Assembly: GCA_030272155.1 (NCBI GenBank)
Contig: CP126192.1
Span: 3,568,501 to 3,632,500, forward strand
DNA: 64,000 bases
Origin: Tetradesmus obliquus
Taxonomy: Eukaryota; Chlorophyta; Chlorophyceae; Sphaeropleales; Scenedesmaceae
Direction: 5' to 3'
Shown here: one piece after another, positions 48,701 to 58,642 of the stretch
How the letters are laid out: every line of letters begins with the position of its first letter
How positions within the stretch are numbered: the first letter of the stretch is position 1
Position numbers and translations under genes: made by a program
Notes under the pieces: model-generated
Told to the model about the DNA's origin: nothing
Databases searched by the model: none
What the model saw: only the letters and a program-made list of their open reading frames with translations

Positions 48701-51700
48701 TCCAGCTGACAAAACCCTGCCCTACACCCAGTGCTTGGGCCACATCATACAACAATGAGCGATCCACAGTATCGTAGGCTTTTGCAAAATCAGTGAAAAC
48801 AACTACCGCCATCTGCCGCTGCTCATGCAGTAGAGCAGGTAGCATTTGCAGCAGCCTGATGCTATCGCCAATATGCCGATGCTGCAAAAATGCGGACTGC
48901 GCAGGGTGTATAACATCGCCTGCCTCTGCCAGCAGCCGGTTAGCAAGTAGCTTAGCTAAGATGCGGTAATCATAAGTTGAGCAGCTGGATTGGACGATAG
49001 GCAGCAGGATCTGCCACCGCACCTCCCGGCTCAGGACAGGCAGTATGACTCCATCCAGAAAACCGGCCGGGACGCGCTGAAGAAGAAGAAGAAGAGGGGT
49101 TACACGGTGTGCACAGGCAACTACGTTGCAACGAACACCCGAAAATCTGGAACGTCGCAGATGACTCAGCAACCGGGACGCGCTGGGTTCGAAAGGTTAT
49201 CTGGCAAATTGGCTGACATGGAGCGCGGTTGGTTTGTCGTGGGCATCAATTGCCGAGAACGCCCCCAAGCCGTTGTAGCTCAGTGGTAGAGCGTGTGACT
49301 TGTAATCATAAGGTCCCTGGTTCGATCCCGGGCTGCGGCAGTGTTTTGCCTTTTTGTCAAGGGTGCCTGTTGTGTTCTGCATCCGTTGCTGCGTCCAGTC
49401 TGTATGTTGCATGGGTACATGGCTTGCAAGTCTTCAGCCAGTGATTTGCTGAAACGGCGGAGTCATGACTGCTGCACTGGGCAATGCGTCCACCGTCAGA
49501 CAGACTGATGTCCTGGGAGCACCAGATCAGCACCAGATCAGCACCAGATCAGGGGTGGCGGTGTTACGTGACAACCTAGCAATGTGCGACCTAGGCTCCG
49601 AGCCTTTGAAAGAGTCTTTCAAAAGGAGTGCGGCGTACAGCTGAGCAGTCTGCATGTACTGGGCAGTCAGCACTTCTGCAGCAGCAAATTGCTATTTTGC
49701 CTCCTGCACCCAACTACTGGCTGCCCTTGTTGCAGGTCGAGCCCAAAGTCAGCCGAGCTGTGGGAGGGTTTAGCAGCCTCCTACCAAGCCCTAGGCCGCC
49801 ACGCCTCAGCTCTCAAAAGCTATAGCAGAGCCCTGGAGCTTGATCCTGCAAGACCCTACGCCCTCATGTCATGCGGCGCCCTGCACTACATGGCAGGCGC
49901 ATACCAGGACGCAGCACAGCAGTACCGTGCAGCACTGCAGCTGCTGCCACAGCACGCTGCAGCGCTGCTGGGTCTTGCGGAGGTGCTGCTTGGATCTGCA
50001 TGCAGGCACATGGCAATGGGTGCAGCAGGTGCAGCTATGCTAGAGCTCACAGAAGCATCAGAGCGTGCAGCAGCAGCAGTGTCAGGTGCCAAGGTTGCAG
50101 AGCAGGGAGCAGCAGCAGCTGATGGAGGGGCAGGTGATGATGCGGCGGCAGCAGCAGATGGGCTGCAACAGCCGGCTCAGCAGCAGCAGCTACTGAGCAG
50201 CAGCAACCTTGTCACAGCCTGGAAGCTGTTGGGTGACATCCTTCTGCAGAAGCACCTTCTACAGCCGGCGGCAGCAGCAGCAGCAGCAGATACAAGCATG
50301 AATCATTCTAGCGGACAGACTGATGCAGCCGCAGCAGCAGTGGCAGCTGCCCTGCAGCACCTAGCAGACAGGCGGCAACTGCTGCAGCATGCGCGCAGGG
50401 CTTATGCTACAGCCCTCGCTCTGAACCCTGCTGCTGGGGAGCTGTGGGGCGACGTGGCGCTCTGCTACAGCCACGAAGCGAAGCTGCTGCAGCAGCTACA
50501 GCCGCAGCAGTCAGCAGCGCAGCAGGGGGCTACAGCTGCTGCGATTGCAGCTGCTCGTGCTGCTGCGGTGCGCACTGCGCGTGGTGGGCTGCGGCTGTCG
50601 CCTGCCAGCAGCTGGCTGTGGGGTGTGCTGGCTGGCGCACTAGCTGCAGTGGGCGACCCAGCTGCTGCAGAGTTCAGCTACAGCAGGGCCCTTGCACTGG
50701 ACCCTAAGGCTGCGGCGCTGTGGGTGCAGCTGGGGCGGCTGTACAGCAGACATGGCTCTGGTGAGTGCGCCCTGCTGGATGTGCTGATGCTTGCTTGGTT
50801 AGTGGTAGTTAGCAGCACAGACATTAGCTGAGGGTGACACTGGAATCATCCTGGGGCTGGACGTACACGGTTTTACATTCGAAACATGTTCACATGCTCT
50901 TCAGCGACTCCTCCACTTTGCTAGCCTGCATGTACATTGACGAGTTCAACACGCACGTAATGGTTGCGCCTGCTGCCATGCCCTCTCCCTGTCCCAACAC
51001 GCTTCCTTTGCTGCCTGTGCTGATGCAGCCGAGCTTGCGGAGCAGTGCTATGAGGCAGCCAGGGGCGCAGAACCCACCCTGGTGTCGGTCTGGGAGGCCA
51101 TGGCAGCAACAGCAGCAGCACGCGGCAGCAGCTCAGCAGGCACAGCTGCCGCAGCCGCTGCTGCGGAGCATGCTGTTGGCCTGGGGGGAGGGCCAGAGTC
51201 CTGGCTAGAATACGCAACAGGTGTGCATGGGGGGTAACAAATGTTGCAGCTCTGCAGTCAGATTATGAAGTCAGACTCTGCAGCAGACGCCCCGGAGCTT
51301 ACATGAAAAGACTACTCATCGCATCTGATGTTCCCATCGTGTCTGCAACAAGCCTCCATCATGCAATGTGCACAGGCGCGTGCACGCACGCTAGCAGATG
51401 TCCGTGCTTGTGCTTTTCTCGCACTAATATCTGCCATTTGCCTGTGTGTTGCTGCCGCCTGCCGCCTGTGCTGTTTCTGCCTGCAACAGCTGGGCTGCCG
51501 GGGCGCGCCAGCCAGCACGAGGGTCTGCTGCTGGCATGTGCCTGCAAGGCCAGCGCACACCAGCCGCTGCTGCTGCCGCCGCACGCAGCGCTAGCAGCAG
51601 CACTGGAAGCCCGCGGACAGCACAGCTCTGCAGCTGCTGCACTGCAGTACTGCCTCGCGCTCCTGCAAGCAGGCCTGCAGCAGGGTTCTGAGGGGTTAGC

Positions 51701-54405
51701 AGCTTTGGGCCTGACAGGCTTTGGGCAGGGCTTCGGCCAGGCCACACATCGCGTGGTGCTGCTGCAGGCAGCAGTGTTTGAGGGCTCAGAGGGCGTTGCC
51801 AGCCCTGAGTCAGTTCAAGTGGCGCTTGAGATAGCTCTCGCCAGGAACCTGGTGCTTGCGGGACAGTTTGACTCTGCAGTGCAGCTGTATGGGAAGCTTG
51901 AGCAGCAGGGGTCACTCGGGTCAAACCCTTTGACTTCTGACAGCTACAGCTGGGTGTGCTATGGGTTTGCTGCACAGCAGCTGGGACAGGCTGGGCTGTG
52001 CAGCAGGGTGCTGGAGCAGGCAGTGGAGGAAGCTGGCGGCGACACAGCAAAGCTGCATGCTGTTATGGCGCTGCTGCAGGTGAGCAGCACTGTGTGCTAT
52101 GCTTGCAGCTGAAGTGCTTCTGTAAAAAGCAGCACAACATGTGCAGGGGAACCGTGCAGCCACAGCTAACAGTGCATGGAGAGGTTGATATGCACACATT
52201 CACACCCCTGACATTGCCCTCCCTGCACTGCCTTCCGCTGTCCCTGCAGCACCACCTCTCGCAGGGCTCTTTCGAGGCTGCCTTCAGCCTGCTGCTGCAG
52301 CACCTGCCACAGCTGGCAGCCAGCAGCCCCACCCTCGCCAGCAGCTGCACACGCACATGGCTGGCGCTGGTGGTTACAGCAGCGGCAGCGGGGCTGCGGG
52401 ACCTGCAGGCACAAGTGGTTGAAGTGATGCGGCAGGCAGTGATGGGGCAGCTGCAGCACGTTGACATGGCTTGGGTGAGTCTGCTGCCGGTGTGCCTGCG
52501 CGCAAGCTGACTCACGCATTTGCGCTTGGCTGATGTCCTGCCCAATGATGTTCCGCACTTGGGATGTATGCTGATTAGCAACTCTGCATCGACTGCCGAC
52601 GCCACTGTGGTAGCTCTGAGACGGCCTGCATGCATACGCATATCTGCTCTTAGTGCTACTGCTGCCTGGCTGGTCCAGTCTGCTTGTTGTGATGCGAGGT
52701 GCCGCGTTTGATGTGTTGCTCAAATGGTGGCTGTGCTGCTGCTGATATGCTGCAGGTGGAGTGTGAGCTGCAGTGCATCTCGGCTGCTGCTCAAGCAGCA
52801 GACGGCGCCAAGACACCCACCATGCGCACGCTCGCACACGCGGTGCACACCTGCCCATGGCATGTGCCTGCACGCCTGCGCCTGGCAGAGTATGCGCTTG
52901 CAGGAAACCCGCGCAAGGCCACAGCAGTGTTCAATGCTTGCCCTGGCCTGCTGCCAGAGACCTACACAGCATCTAGCAGTGCCAGCAACAGCGTGCAGCT
53001 GCAGCAGCTGCAGCAAGACCTGCCGGGCACACACAGCAGCGCCCCAAGCCAGTCCGCACAGAAGCTGGCAATGCAGGAGGTGCTGGCAGCTGCATCCTGC
53101 AGAGCTACTGCGCTGTCAGGGCAAGTTGCGGCTGCAGTAGCAGCAGAGGCGGGCCAGGAGGTGGCGCGGCTGCGCCGCCTGCTGCATGCCATGCCGTCAA
53201 GCCCAGACTTGTGGTACTGCTTGGCGCTTGCGGCACTGCTGCAGGCAGTAGGTGATGGGCAGGCAGCGCACTTCAGGCGGGCAGAGCACTGCTGCCTGAG
53301 CGCACTCAACAGGGTGGAGCAGCTGATAGCTGAGCAGCAGCAGCAAGCGCCGGCATCAGCAACAGCTGCGCCTGGCGGCGGCGGCGGTGCCAGCAGCAGC
53401 ACCAGGTCGCTGCTTTCCTGCAAGCTGCAGGAGCTGCAGGACGTCAAGGTGCGGCTTATGGTGGCCATCAGTGAGTGTCACCAGCACTCCCGTATGCCTG
53501 ATTGCCAAGATGCAGCGCAGCACTGGGCAATGGATGCGCTTGCAGCAGCAATGGCAGCAGGTGGAGTCGGCGCATCCACAGCACACCGGCAGGTGGGGCG
53601 TATGCTGGCCCTCAGGGGCATGGTGACAGAGGCAGAGATGGCGTACAGGCAGGCAGTGACAGGCAGCGGCAGCGGCGGTGCTGCTGCTGGCGCGGTGCTG
53701 GAGCTGGCCAAGCTGCTGACTGGGCATGGCAGGCAGCAGGAGGCTGCAGCGCTGCTGCACGGCATCTGGGAGGGTGCTGCTGCTGCACTAACTTCTGCCA
53801 CGGATGCTGGCGCGGAGTTGCCTGCTGCTGCAGCGGCTGCTGGCGTGTTGGGGCCTGGGCCGCAGTTCCTGGAAGCTTCTGCTTTGGAGGAGGCGCTGCT
53901 GCTGGCGGACTTGGGGCAGTGGGAGGCAGCACGCGCAGCTGCAGCTGCAGGGCTGCGGCTTGCAGGAGCCGCTGGGGATGCAGCGCCAGCAGCAGCAGAG
54001 CTTGTTACAGCGACAGTTGCGCTGCAGGCTGCAGCTGCAGCTCCTGGGGAGGGCTCGCGCAACTTGCTGCTGGAGGCGCGCTGGGCTGCAAGCTCAGCTG
54101 CCAGGTCAGGCATGGCTCTGCCAGGTACTGTGGGCACAGCGGCTGCAGGAATTGGCGCTGCTGTGCTTGCTCAGGTCGAGCTGGCTCGCAACAAGCCTGA
54201 AAAGGCATATGATGCGATTGGCATGTCATTTGGCGCTTGGGTGGACCAGGCAGTGCCTGCGCAGGTGCTGCTGGCTGCTGGCGAGCTGACAGGGCAGGTC
54301 ACAGACTGTGCTGCTGCTGTGCACACCGCGCCCTGGCTGGAGGAGGGGTGGGAGAAGCTGAAGCTGGCCGCGATCGCAGCTGGCAGGCTGGTGGATGTTC
54401 TGTGA
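36427..54405 (+). CDS. SKI3: SKI3/TTC37-like TPR scaffold of the Ski complex
   Basis: TPR scaffold joining the SKI2 helicase and SKI8 to feed mRNA to the cytoplasmic exosome. Twenty exons: 36427-36551, 36799-36841, 37198-37323, 37605-37880, 38033-38190, 38424-38646, 38968-39709, 40022-40233, 40652-40754, 41046-41182, 41482-41675, 42018-42159, 42499-42620, 42924-43122, 43464-43660, 49736-50760, 51029-51220, 51490-52079, 52250-52474, 52756-54405. They sum to 2227 codons with all phases matching. The N-terminus (KKAREALAAKEWRDVLAHCK, YVGKAAFQLGEFEQ, QKATELNDKAPQAWQGLSEL) is the typical SKI3 opening. Many further TPR units follow, such as ELWEGLAASYQALGRHASAL. It is about twice the length of plant SKI3, mostly through Ala/Gln/Ser/Gly-rich inserts, the largest in exons 7, 16 and 20. 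Intron 15 (6.1 kb) carries LINE elements and a tRNA gene. Confidence 0.88.
36995..37050 (+). repeat. AGCATGTAA short tandem repeat in SKI3 intron 2
   Basis: Four AGCATGTAA units in two pairs separated by AGCAGAGTTC. Intronic. It contains repeated TGTAA, the green-algal poly(A) motif. Confidence 0.75.
44391..45948 (-). mobile_element. LINE fragment A (C-terminal part of ORF2), outer element
   Basis: A minus-strand frame of about 510 codons (Met at 45923, stop at 44391) matches the region after the RT domain of LINE element B: MRWDNAYKETYWRLIMDGLP, then a zinc-binding C-x-C..HHFWECPVAVAV motif, then WGVICLAALNAM. RT motifs are missing. The element is interrupted at 45938-45948 by LINE B. Its 5' remainder, if any, continues to the right of LINE B from 49196. 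Its 3' end on the left is not defined and may reach about 43.85 kb, since A/C-rich sequence like its coding part begins there. Confidence 0.75.
46446..49066 (-). CDS. LINE reverse transcriptase, 5'-truncated reading frame
   Basis: Uninterrupted minus-strand frame of about 870 codons belonging to LINE B. RT motifs in order: YDYRILAKLLANRLL, HPAQSAFLQHRHIGDSI, VVFTDFAKAYDTVDRSLLYD (first catalytic Asp), GVRQGCPLAPLLYLFV, QYADDAEVFL (catalytic YADD), ASGQRLNPSKSRLLHVG. The C-terminal third ends with a zinc-knuckle-like C-x2-C-x8-H-x4-C (CAACSAAGPGVEHHFWAC), as in many plant and algal L1-like elements. No frameshift or stop inside, so the insertion is young, but truncation makes it non-autonomous. 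The frame as read continues into the inserted 3'-end copy, which is not native sequence. Confidence 0.88.
49080..49172 (-). mobile_element. 93-bp 3'-end copy of the LINE B family
   Basis: Apart from two extra AAG units in its tail, it is identical to the last about 85 bp of LINE B (compare 45949-46032), and ends in (CTT)n on the minus strand. It is flanked by a 13-bp direct repeat CCGGGACGCGCTG at 49067-49079 and 49173-49185. This is a separate, extremely 5'-truncated retrotransposition event, or a SINE sharing the LINE tail. Confidence 0.85.
49269..49340 (+). tRNA. tRNA-Thr (anticodon UGU)
   Basis: Cloverleaf of 72 nt without CCA. Acceptor GCCGTTG pairs with CTGCGGC with one T-T mismatch; D-arm GCTC/GAGC; anticodon stem TGTGA/TCATA with loop CTTGTAA, anticodon TGT; T-arm CCTGG-TTCGATC-CCGGG. 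A and B boxes are normal. A T-rich run follows (49345-49358), fitting Pol III termination. It lies in sense orientation within SKI3 intron 15. Confidence 0.93.
49519..49551 (+). repeat. Triple AGCACCAGATC repeat
   Basis: Three copies of an 11-bp unit with about 10-bp spacing, in SKI3 intron 15 downstream of the tRNA. Confidence 0.85.
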
Positions 54406-55393
54406 TATGCCATCAATGGCCAGGCGTGGCACATCTCCTTGCAGGAACAGTGTGTGCAGCTGGGCAACTGACGAGTTTGCTAGTATTTAGATAGACCAGC
54501 GGTTAATCGCAGGGCATCCATTTGCACAGAGTGGCAGGGGCTGTAGCACAGGCTGCTTGTGTAGGATGTACAGTGCTTTTTGGAGTGGCGTCTTGGAGTA
54601 GCCAGCTGCTGAGTTGTGCTGTGCTGTTGCTTACATGGTTGTTTGAACCTTCTTGCGGTGGCACCATCTACAGTGTAGATGCGCTTGGCACTGCTGTGAG
54701 TGAGGCATGGGCCAGATAGACGTGGTTGCAAGCAGTTACTGTGGTACAGCAGTAGTTGCACGTGTAGTGGATGCCCGCAAGTGGCATCTAATCTGTAGTT
54801 GAATTGCCATGTTTTGTAGTTGTACTATCTCGAGATAATGTGTGCAGGTTTGGTGTGGCTCAGTTGGGGTCTCTTCGGCGCGTGGGCTGCCCAAGCTGCT
54901 GACTATCTTGCTGGCAGCTGTTCGCATTCTGTCACTGATGCATTGTGACATTGTGCATTGTGTACCGCTTGTTGCAACATCAATTGATGAGTGAAGAGGG
55001 GGTGCGCTGGCCCTGCACAGGTCAGGAGTTGCTGAAGCCAACACGATAACAGAGCACAGCTCTGCAAACTCCATGTTAACAGTGCATGTGCAAAAGATCA
55101 CATTCCTGCGTGCATCACGTCGATCTGCACACGGCTTGCCACGACACGTGATTAAGGTGACAGTTGCACTCAGAATTTGAATTCGGAGGGTTCTGCTGTT
55201 CCCATCGGGACTGGCCTGGCAGTTGGCCATAAACACAGCATCCATGCAGGTGTTCACATTCTTTAGCATTGAAAGGGTCGTCGTTTTATAGCCAAGGAAC
55301 CACAAGATGCTGTGCACGCACAAATATCTTTCGAAACACTGGCCCAGCAATGCGCACTCTGCACGCTGTCCTTGCAAACACGCTCCACAACGG
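54406..55393. other. Intergenic region, SKI3 3' side to MEX1 5' side
   Basis: Holds the SKI3 3' UTR and the MEX1 promoter and 5' UTR. No other exon or RNA gene recognised. The MEX1 frame is open to an earlier Met at 55307. Confidence 0.6.
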
Positions 55394-55473
55394 ATGACCT
55401 TATCCGTATCATCTGCAGCAAGCAAGCACGCATCGTCACGTCAAGGCCACGCACCTGCAGCAAGGCAGCAGCA

Positions 55474-55506
<33 letters not shown>

Positions 55507-57407
55507 GAAGCAGCAGCAGCAGAAGCAGCAGCAGCAGAAGCAGAAGCAGCGTCGCCCAGTAACATGCAGTGCAGCAGCATCCAGCGGATCACAGCAGCCA
55601 GCAGACTACGGAGCACTCACAGAGAAGCTTGTAGGCTTTTCCAGCCTCCCCTTCACCTTCATAGTGGTGCCTCAAGTGCTGCAGAACTACACCAACATCC
55701 AAGCTGGGCAACTGTCAGCTCTCGCTGCCATCAGCTGGATTGGCTGGGTGGCAGGCCTTGCAGGAAACGCCCTCATGTGCACCTACCTGGCATCCAAGAA
55801 GGAGGCAACGGCAGTGAACGTGCAGCTCATAGGCATTGTGTCCAATGTCGTGGTGCTGTCCCAGCTGTGGTATGCGCAAGTAATGCCGCTACAGGCATTT
55901 GCAGGCGTGCTGGCTGCGTCAGTCGCCATCTCAGTGGCAGGCCTGCTGTACTCCAGGGGCAAGATGACTGACAGGTCATGGCTGCCTTTTGAAGCACTGG
56001 TTGGAGCTGTTGGTGTTGGTGCAGCACCACAGGTGAAGTGTTGTGCATTGCAGTCATGCAGCAAGAGCAGCAGTTTGCAAGGTACAGAAAGATGTCATAT
56101 GCACGACCTCACCTCGAACTTGCTGAGATTGTTTCTGATGTCATCCATAGCAATAAGCAATAGCGCTCCAGCAGCAGGCTAACAGTCAGGGCTAACCATG
56201 CATGCCGCATTGTTTCTGCTACCCTTGCAAGCGAGCGCTGCACCATATATAGCATCGTCCACTTTTCGGCATGCATAACAACATGAGGGCAGCAGAAAAG
56301 CGCACCACTTCAACATTTGCGGGTGATAACTGTTGCAGGTGCTCTGGGCCTCATTTGTCTCTGGGCCTGCCAGCCTCGCTCCCTCACTAGTGGCTGCAGC
56401 TGCAGCAGCGCTGTGGCTGAAGCAGAAGCAGCTGCAGTCGGTGCAGGAGCTGCGCAGGGGCATCTCGCAGCTGCCAGGGCTGTGCGCCACTGCCATGTTT
56501 GCGCTGGCTCCCATCCCCCAGCTGGTGAGGCCACAGCTTGCACTGCCCTGTGCACTTGGCAGATGCGGCAGCAACCCACCATGTTGATCCAATGTTGCAG
56601 TAGTCTGCGTGCTTGTAAGCAAACATGCGTGATAGTGTTGCTAAGCTAAGGCGCCTGGCGTTGCTGCTGCTGCTGCTGCCGGCAGGTGCGCAACTTCTCG
56701 GACCTGTCCAGCTTGGCAGGCCTGTCACTGGGCACCATGCTGCTGGCGCTGATCGGCAACGCCGTGTGCATCCCGCGTGCGCTGTTTACGCGCGACGCTG
56801 CCTGGACGTTTGGCTCCACTTGGGGCTGCCTGCTGATGGGCTGGGCGCAGCTGCTGAGCCTCTACCTGGGCGTGAACCCGGACACAGGGTGAGCGCTGCG
56901 TGCAGGCCAGCGTGTAAGATGGCCAGGAAGACCGCCTGCATCATGCAGGTTGTGATGCTAAGCGGCACGGCGTCGGCACTGGCAGCAGCCGTAGATCTGG
57001 CAGTGCAGTGTGTGCCACGCTCCATCCTATCTTGGGACTGTGACCTAGTGCTTGTCGCATCAAGCCACTTTATTGTCCTGTGACATGTGCTGAGAGGAAA
57101 TGCGCTCTTTCAGAGAGACACGGTGCCTGAGCGTGATGTCAGTTGCCACAGTGCCCGGCGCTTCAGCAGGCAACGACAAGGCAGTTCAGCCTCACAGCAT
57201 CATTGTTATGCTGTGTGTGCTGTCGGCTAACTGCCTGCTGCTGCTTGCTGATGCTGCAGGGCGCGCTTCCTGGCTGCTCCAGTGTTTGCAGCCATCAGTG
57301 TGGTGCTGTTCAGTTACTTGGGCTGGGTGGTCAGCACTGACGCCAGCGCCAAGGGCTTGCCACATGCCCTATCCAGCTACCCAGATGTCTACTTTGGCAA
57401 GCGCTGA
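55394..57407 (+). CDS. MEX1: Chloroplast envelope maltose exporter MEX1
   Basis: Inner-envelope maltose transporter that exports the product of night-time starch breakdown. Exons 55394-56032, 56339-56524, 56686-56888 and 57260-57407 give 391 aa. After a transit peptide rich in Ser, Ala, Gln and Lys come MEX1 motifs: LPFTFIVVPQVLQNYTN, ALAAISWIGWVAGLAGNAL, VQLIGIVSNVVVLSQLWYA, MPLQAFAGV, GAAPQVLWASFV, GLCATAMFALAPIPQLVRNF, LSLGTMLLALIGNAVCIPRA, LFTRDAAWTFGSTWGCLLMG. This gives about nine to ten membrane spans. The transit peptide holds a 29-residue Gln/Lys run encoded by CAG and AAG. Start at 55394 gives a compact transit peptide (MTLSVSSAASKHASSRQ); the Met at 55307 is an alternative. Confidence 0.92.
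55463..55552 (+). repeat. Coding CAG/AAG run (poly-Gln/Lys) in MEX1 transit peptide
   Basis: Tandem CAG broken by AAG every four to seven codons, giving Gln runs separated by single Lys residues. In frame, so it lengthens the presumed transit peptide. Confidence 0.9.
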
Positions 57408-58642
57408 CCCGTAGCAATGCAGTGGCCGCTCGTCACGGTGTGGTTATGCAGTCGACGCAGCAGTGCAGGACAAGTGCCTAGACACGCTGGGGGTAGGGAC
57501 GTGCATGCGCAGCTGTAGCTGTAAAGCTGTTATGTCTGTGGGATTGATGACAGTCACAGCCGTTTCATAGTGTTGCACTGGAGATGGGCTGGTATACACC
57601 GTGCCTCCAAGTTCATGATGAATAAGCAAATCACCCAACTTTACACTTTCCTTTGGGCAGTGCAGTCGCCAGAGCAGAAAGGTTTAACTTGCACCTGTAT
57701 GTACAGCTCGTTCTGTTGATGCTGTCTCCAAATACTGCACTGGTGCAGTCATAGCAGCCCAGGTGGCACGTGCAGGCTCAGCACAACTAGTTGAAGACAA
57801 CCACGCTCGTTTGTTGGCGCATCCCTGCATGCCGTGCTGTCCCTTGTTTCTGCGAAGTGATACCAGGCAGTGCTATTGCGGATGGAGCGAGCTTTGCTGC
57901 GTGGCTGCAACGTCCACGCCGTTGTTGATTGTGTGTGCTGATGTTGACGTGTCATATGCTTGCAGTTCTGCCTGTGCTCTAGCAGGTGGCCTACAGCTTG
58001 ATGTGCAATGGAGGGCACTCCTCAGCACAGCATTGTTTACTGCCCCTTTTGGTCTACTACGCACAAACACCCGGGCCAGCTGTCTGTATCATCTGACATG
58101 CCTAGCTGAGGCATCATGTACAGTGACACTGTAGGGGTCTGAATGGATAGCGTGATGCAGGCATCTCTGACGGCCAGCCTGGCAAGCACAGCTACCAGTA
58201 TGTTCTGACTTGGCAACAACTTGAGCATCATTGAGTCTGTCTGCAAACAGTGTGATCAGGGCATGCACGCCCGCTTGTATGTTGCACCAAGTACGGTGTG
58301 CTTTTACACATGTGTTTGGCAAGGCACGCCTCGTTCATCGATGAAGTGCGGATATCCGCTTCACACAGACAGCATGTACTTCACCAGCACCGCCAGGTTC
58401 ATAACATAGCAGTACAGCCGCGGCTTCCCTCCTAACACACTCGTAGGAGTGCCAAGACCCTGTTCCACCCTCACATGTAGTAACACCCCTCTAGACGCAA
58501 ATATTAAGAAGACCTGATGATCACCGCAACATTGACGGTAAAGTGGCTGCTGCAAAAAAACCAGCTACTTCCCTCAACCCCCTCATCAGTTCTAGGGCCT
58601 GCAGCCCTCCAATGCTGAAATTGAGCTCCATTCGTGCTGTGC
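57408..58642. other. Convergent intergenic region
   Basis: Between the 3' ends of MEX1 (+) and the LAZ1-like gene (-). No coding exon, RNA gene or mobile element recognised. Confidence 0.6.
57520..57524 (+). terminator. Possible TGTAA poly(A) signal of MEX1
   Basis: TGTAA about 115 nt after the MEX1 stop, a plausible 3' UTR length. The motif alone is weak evidence. Confidence 0.3.

Larger units (their letters stand above)
45949..49184 (-). mobile_element. LINE retrotransposon B, 5'-truncated, nested in LINE A
   Basis: Minus-strand non-LTR element with intact RT coding frame, 3' UTR (46445-45955) and a short (CTT)n tail at 45949-45954. It is flanked by an 11-bp direct repeat GGGTTCGAAAG (45938-45948 and 49185-49195), a target-site duplication. 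The 5' end starts inside the RT N-terminal region, so endonuclease and ORF1 are missing. A 93-bp copy of its own 3' end is inserted near its 5' end. Confidence 0.88.

Noticed and set aside
49197-49412. A 71-codon minus-strand frame over the tRNA
   Set aside because: It is antisense to the tRNA-Thr gene and has no protein features.
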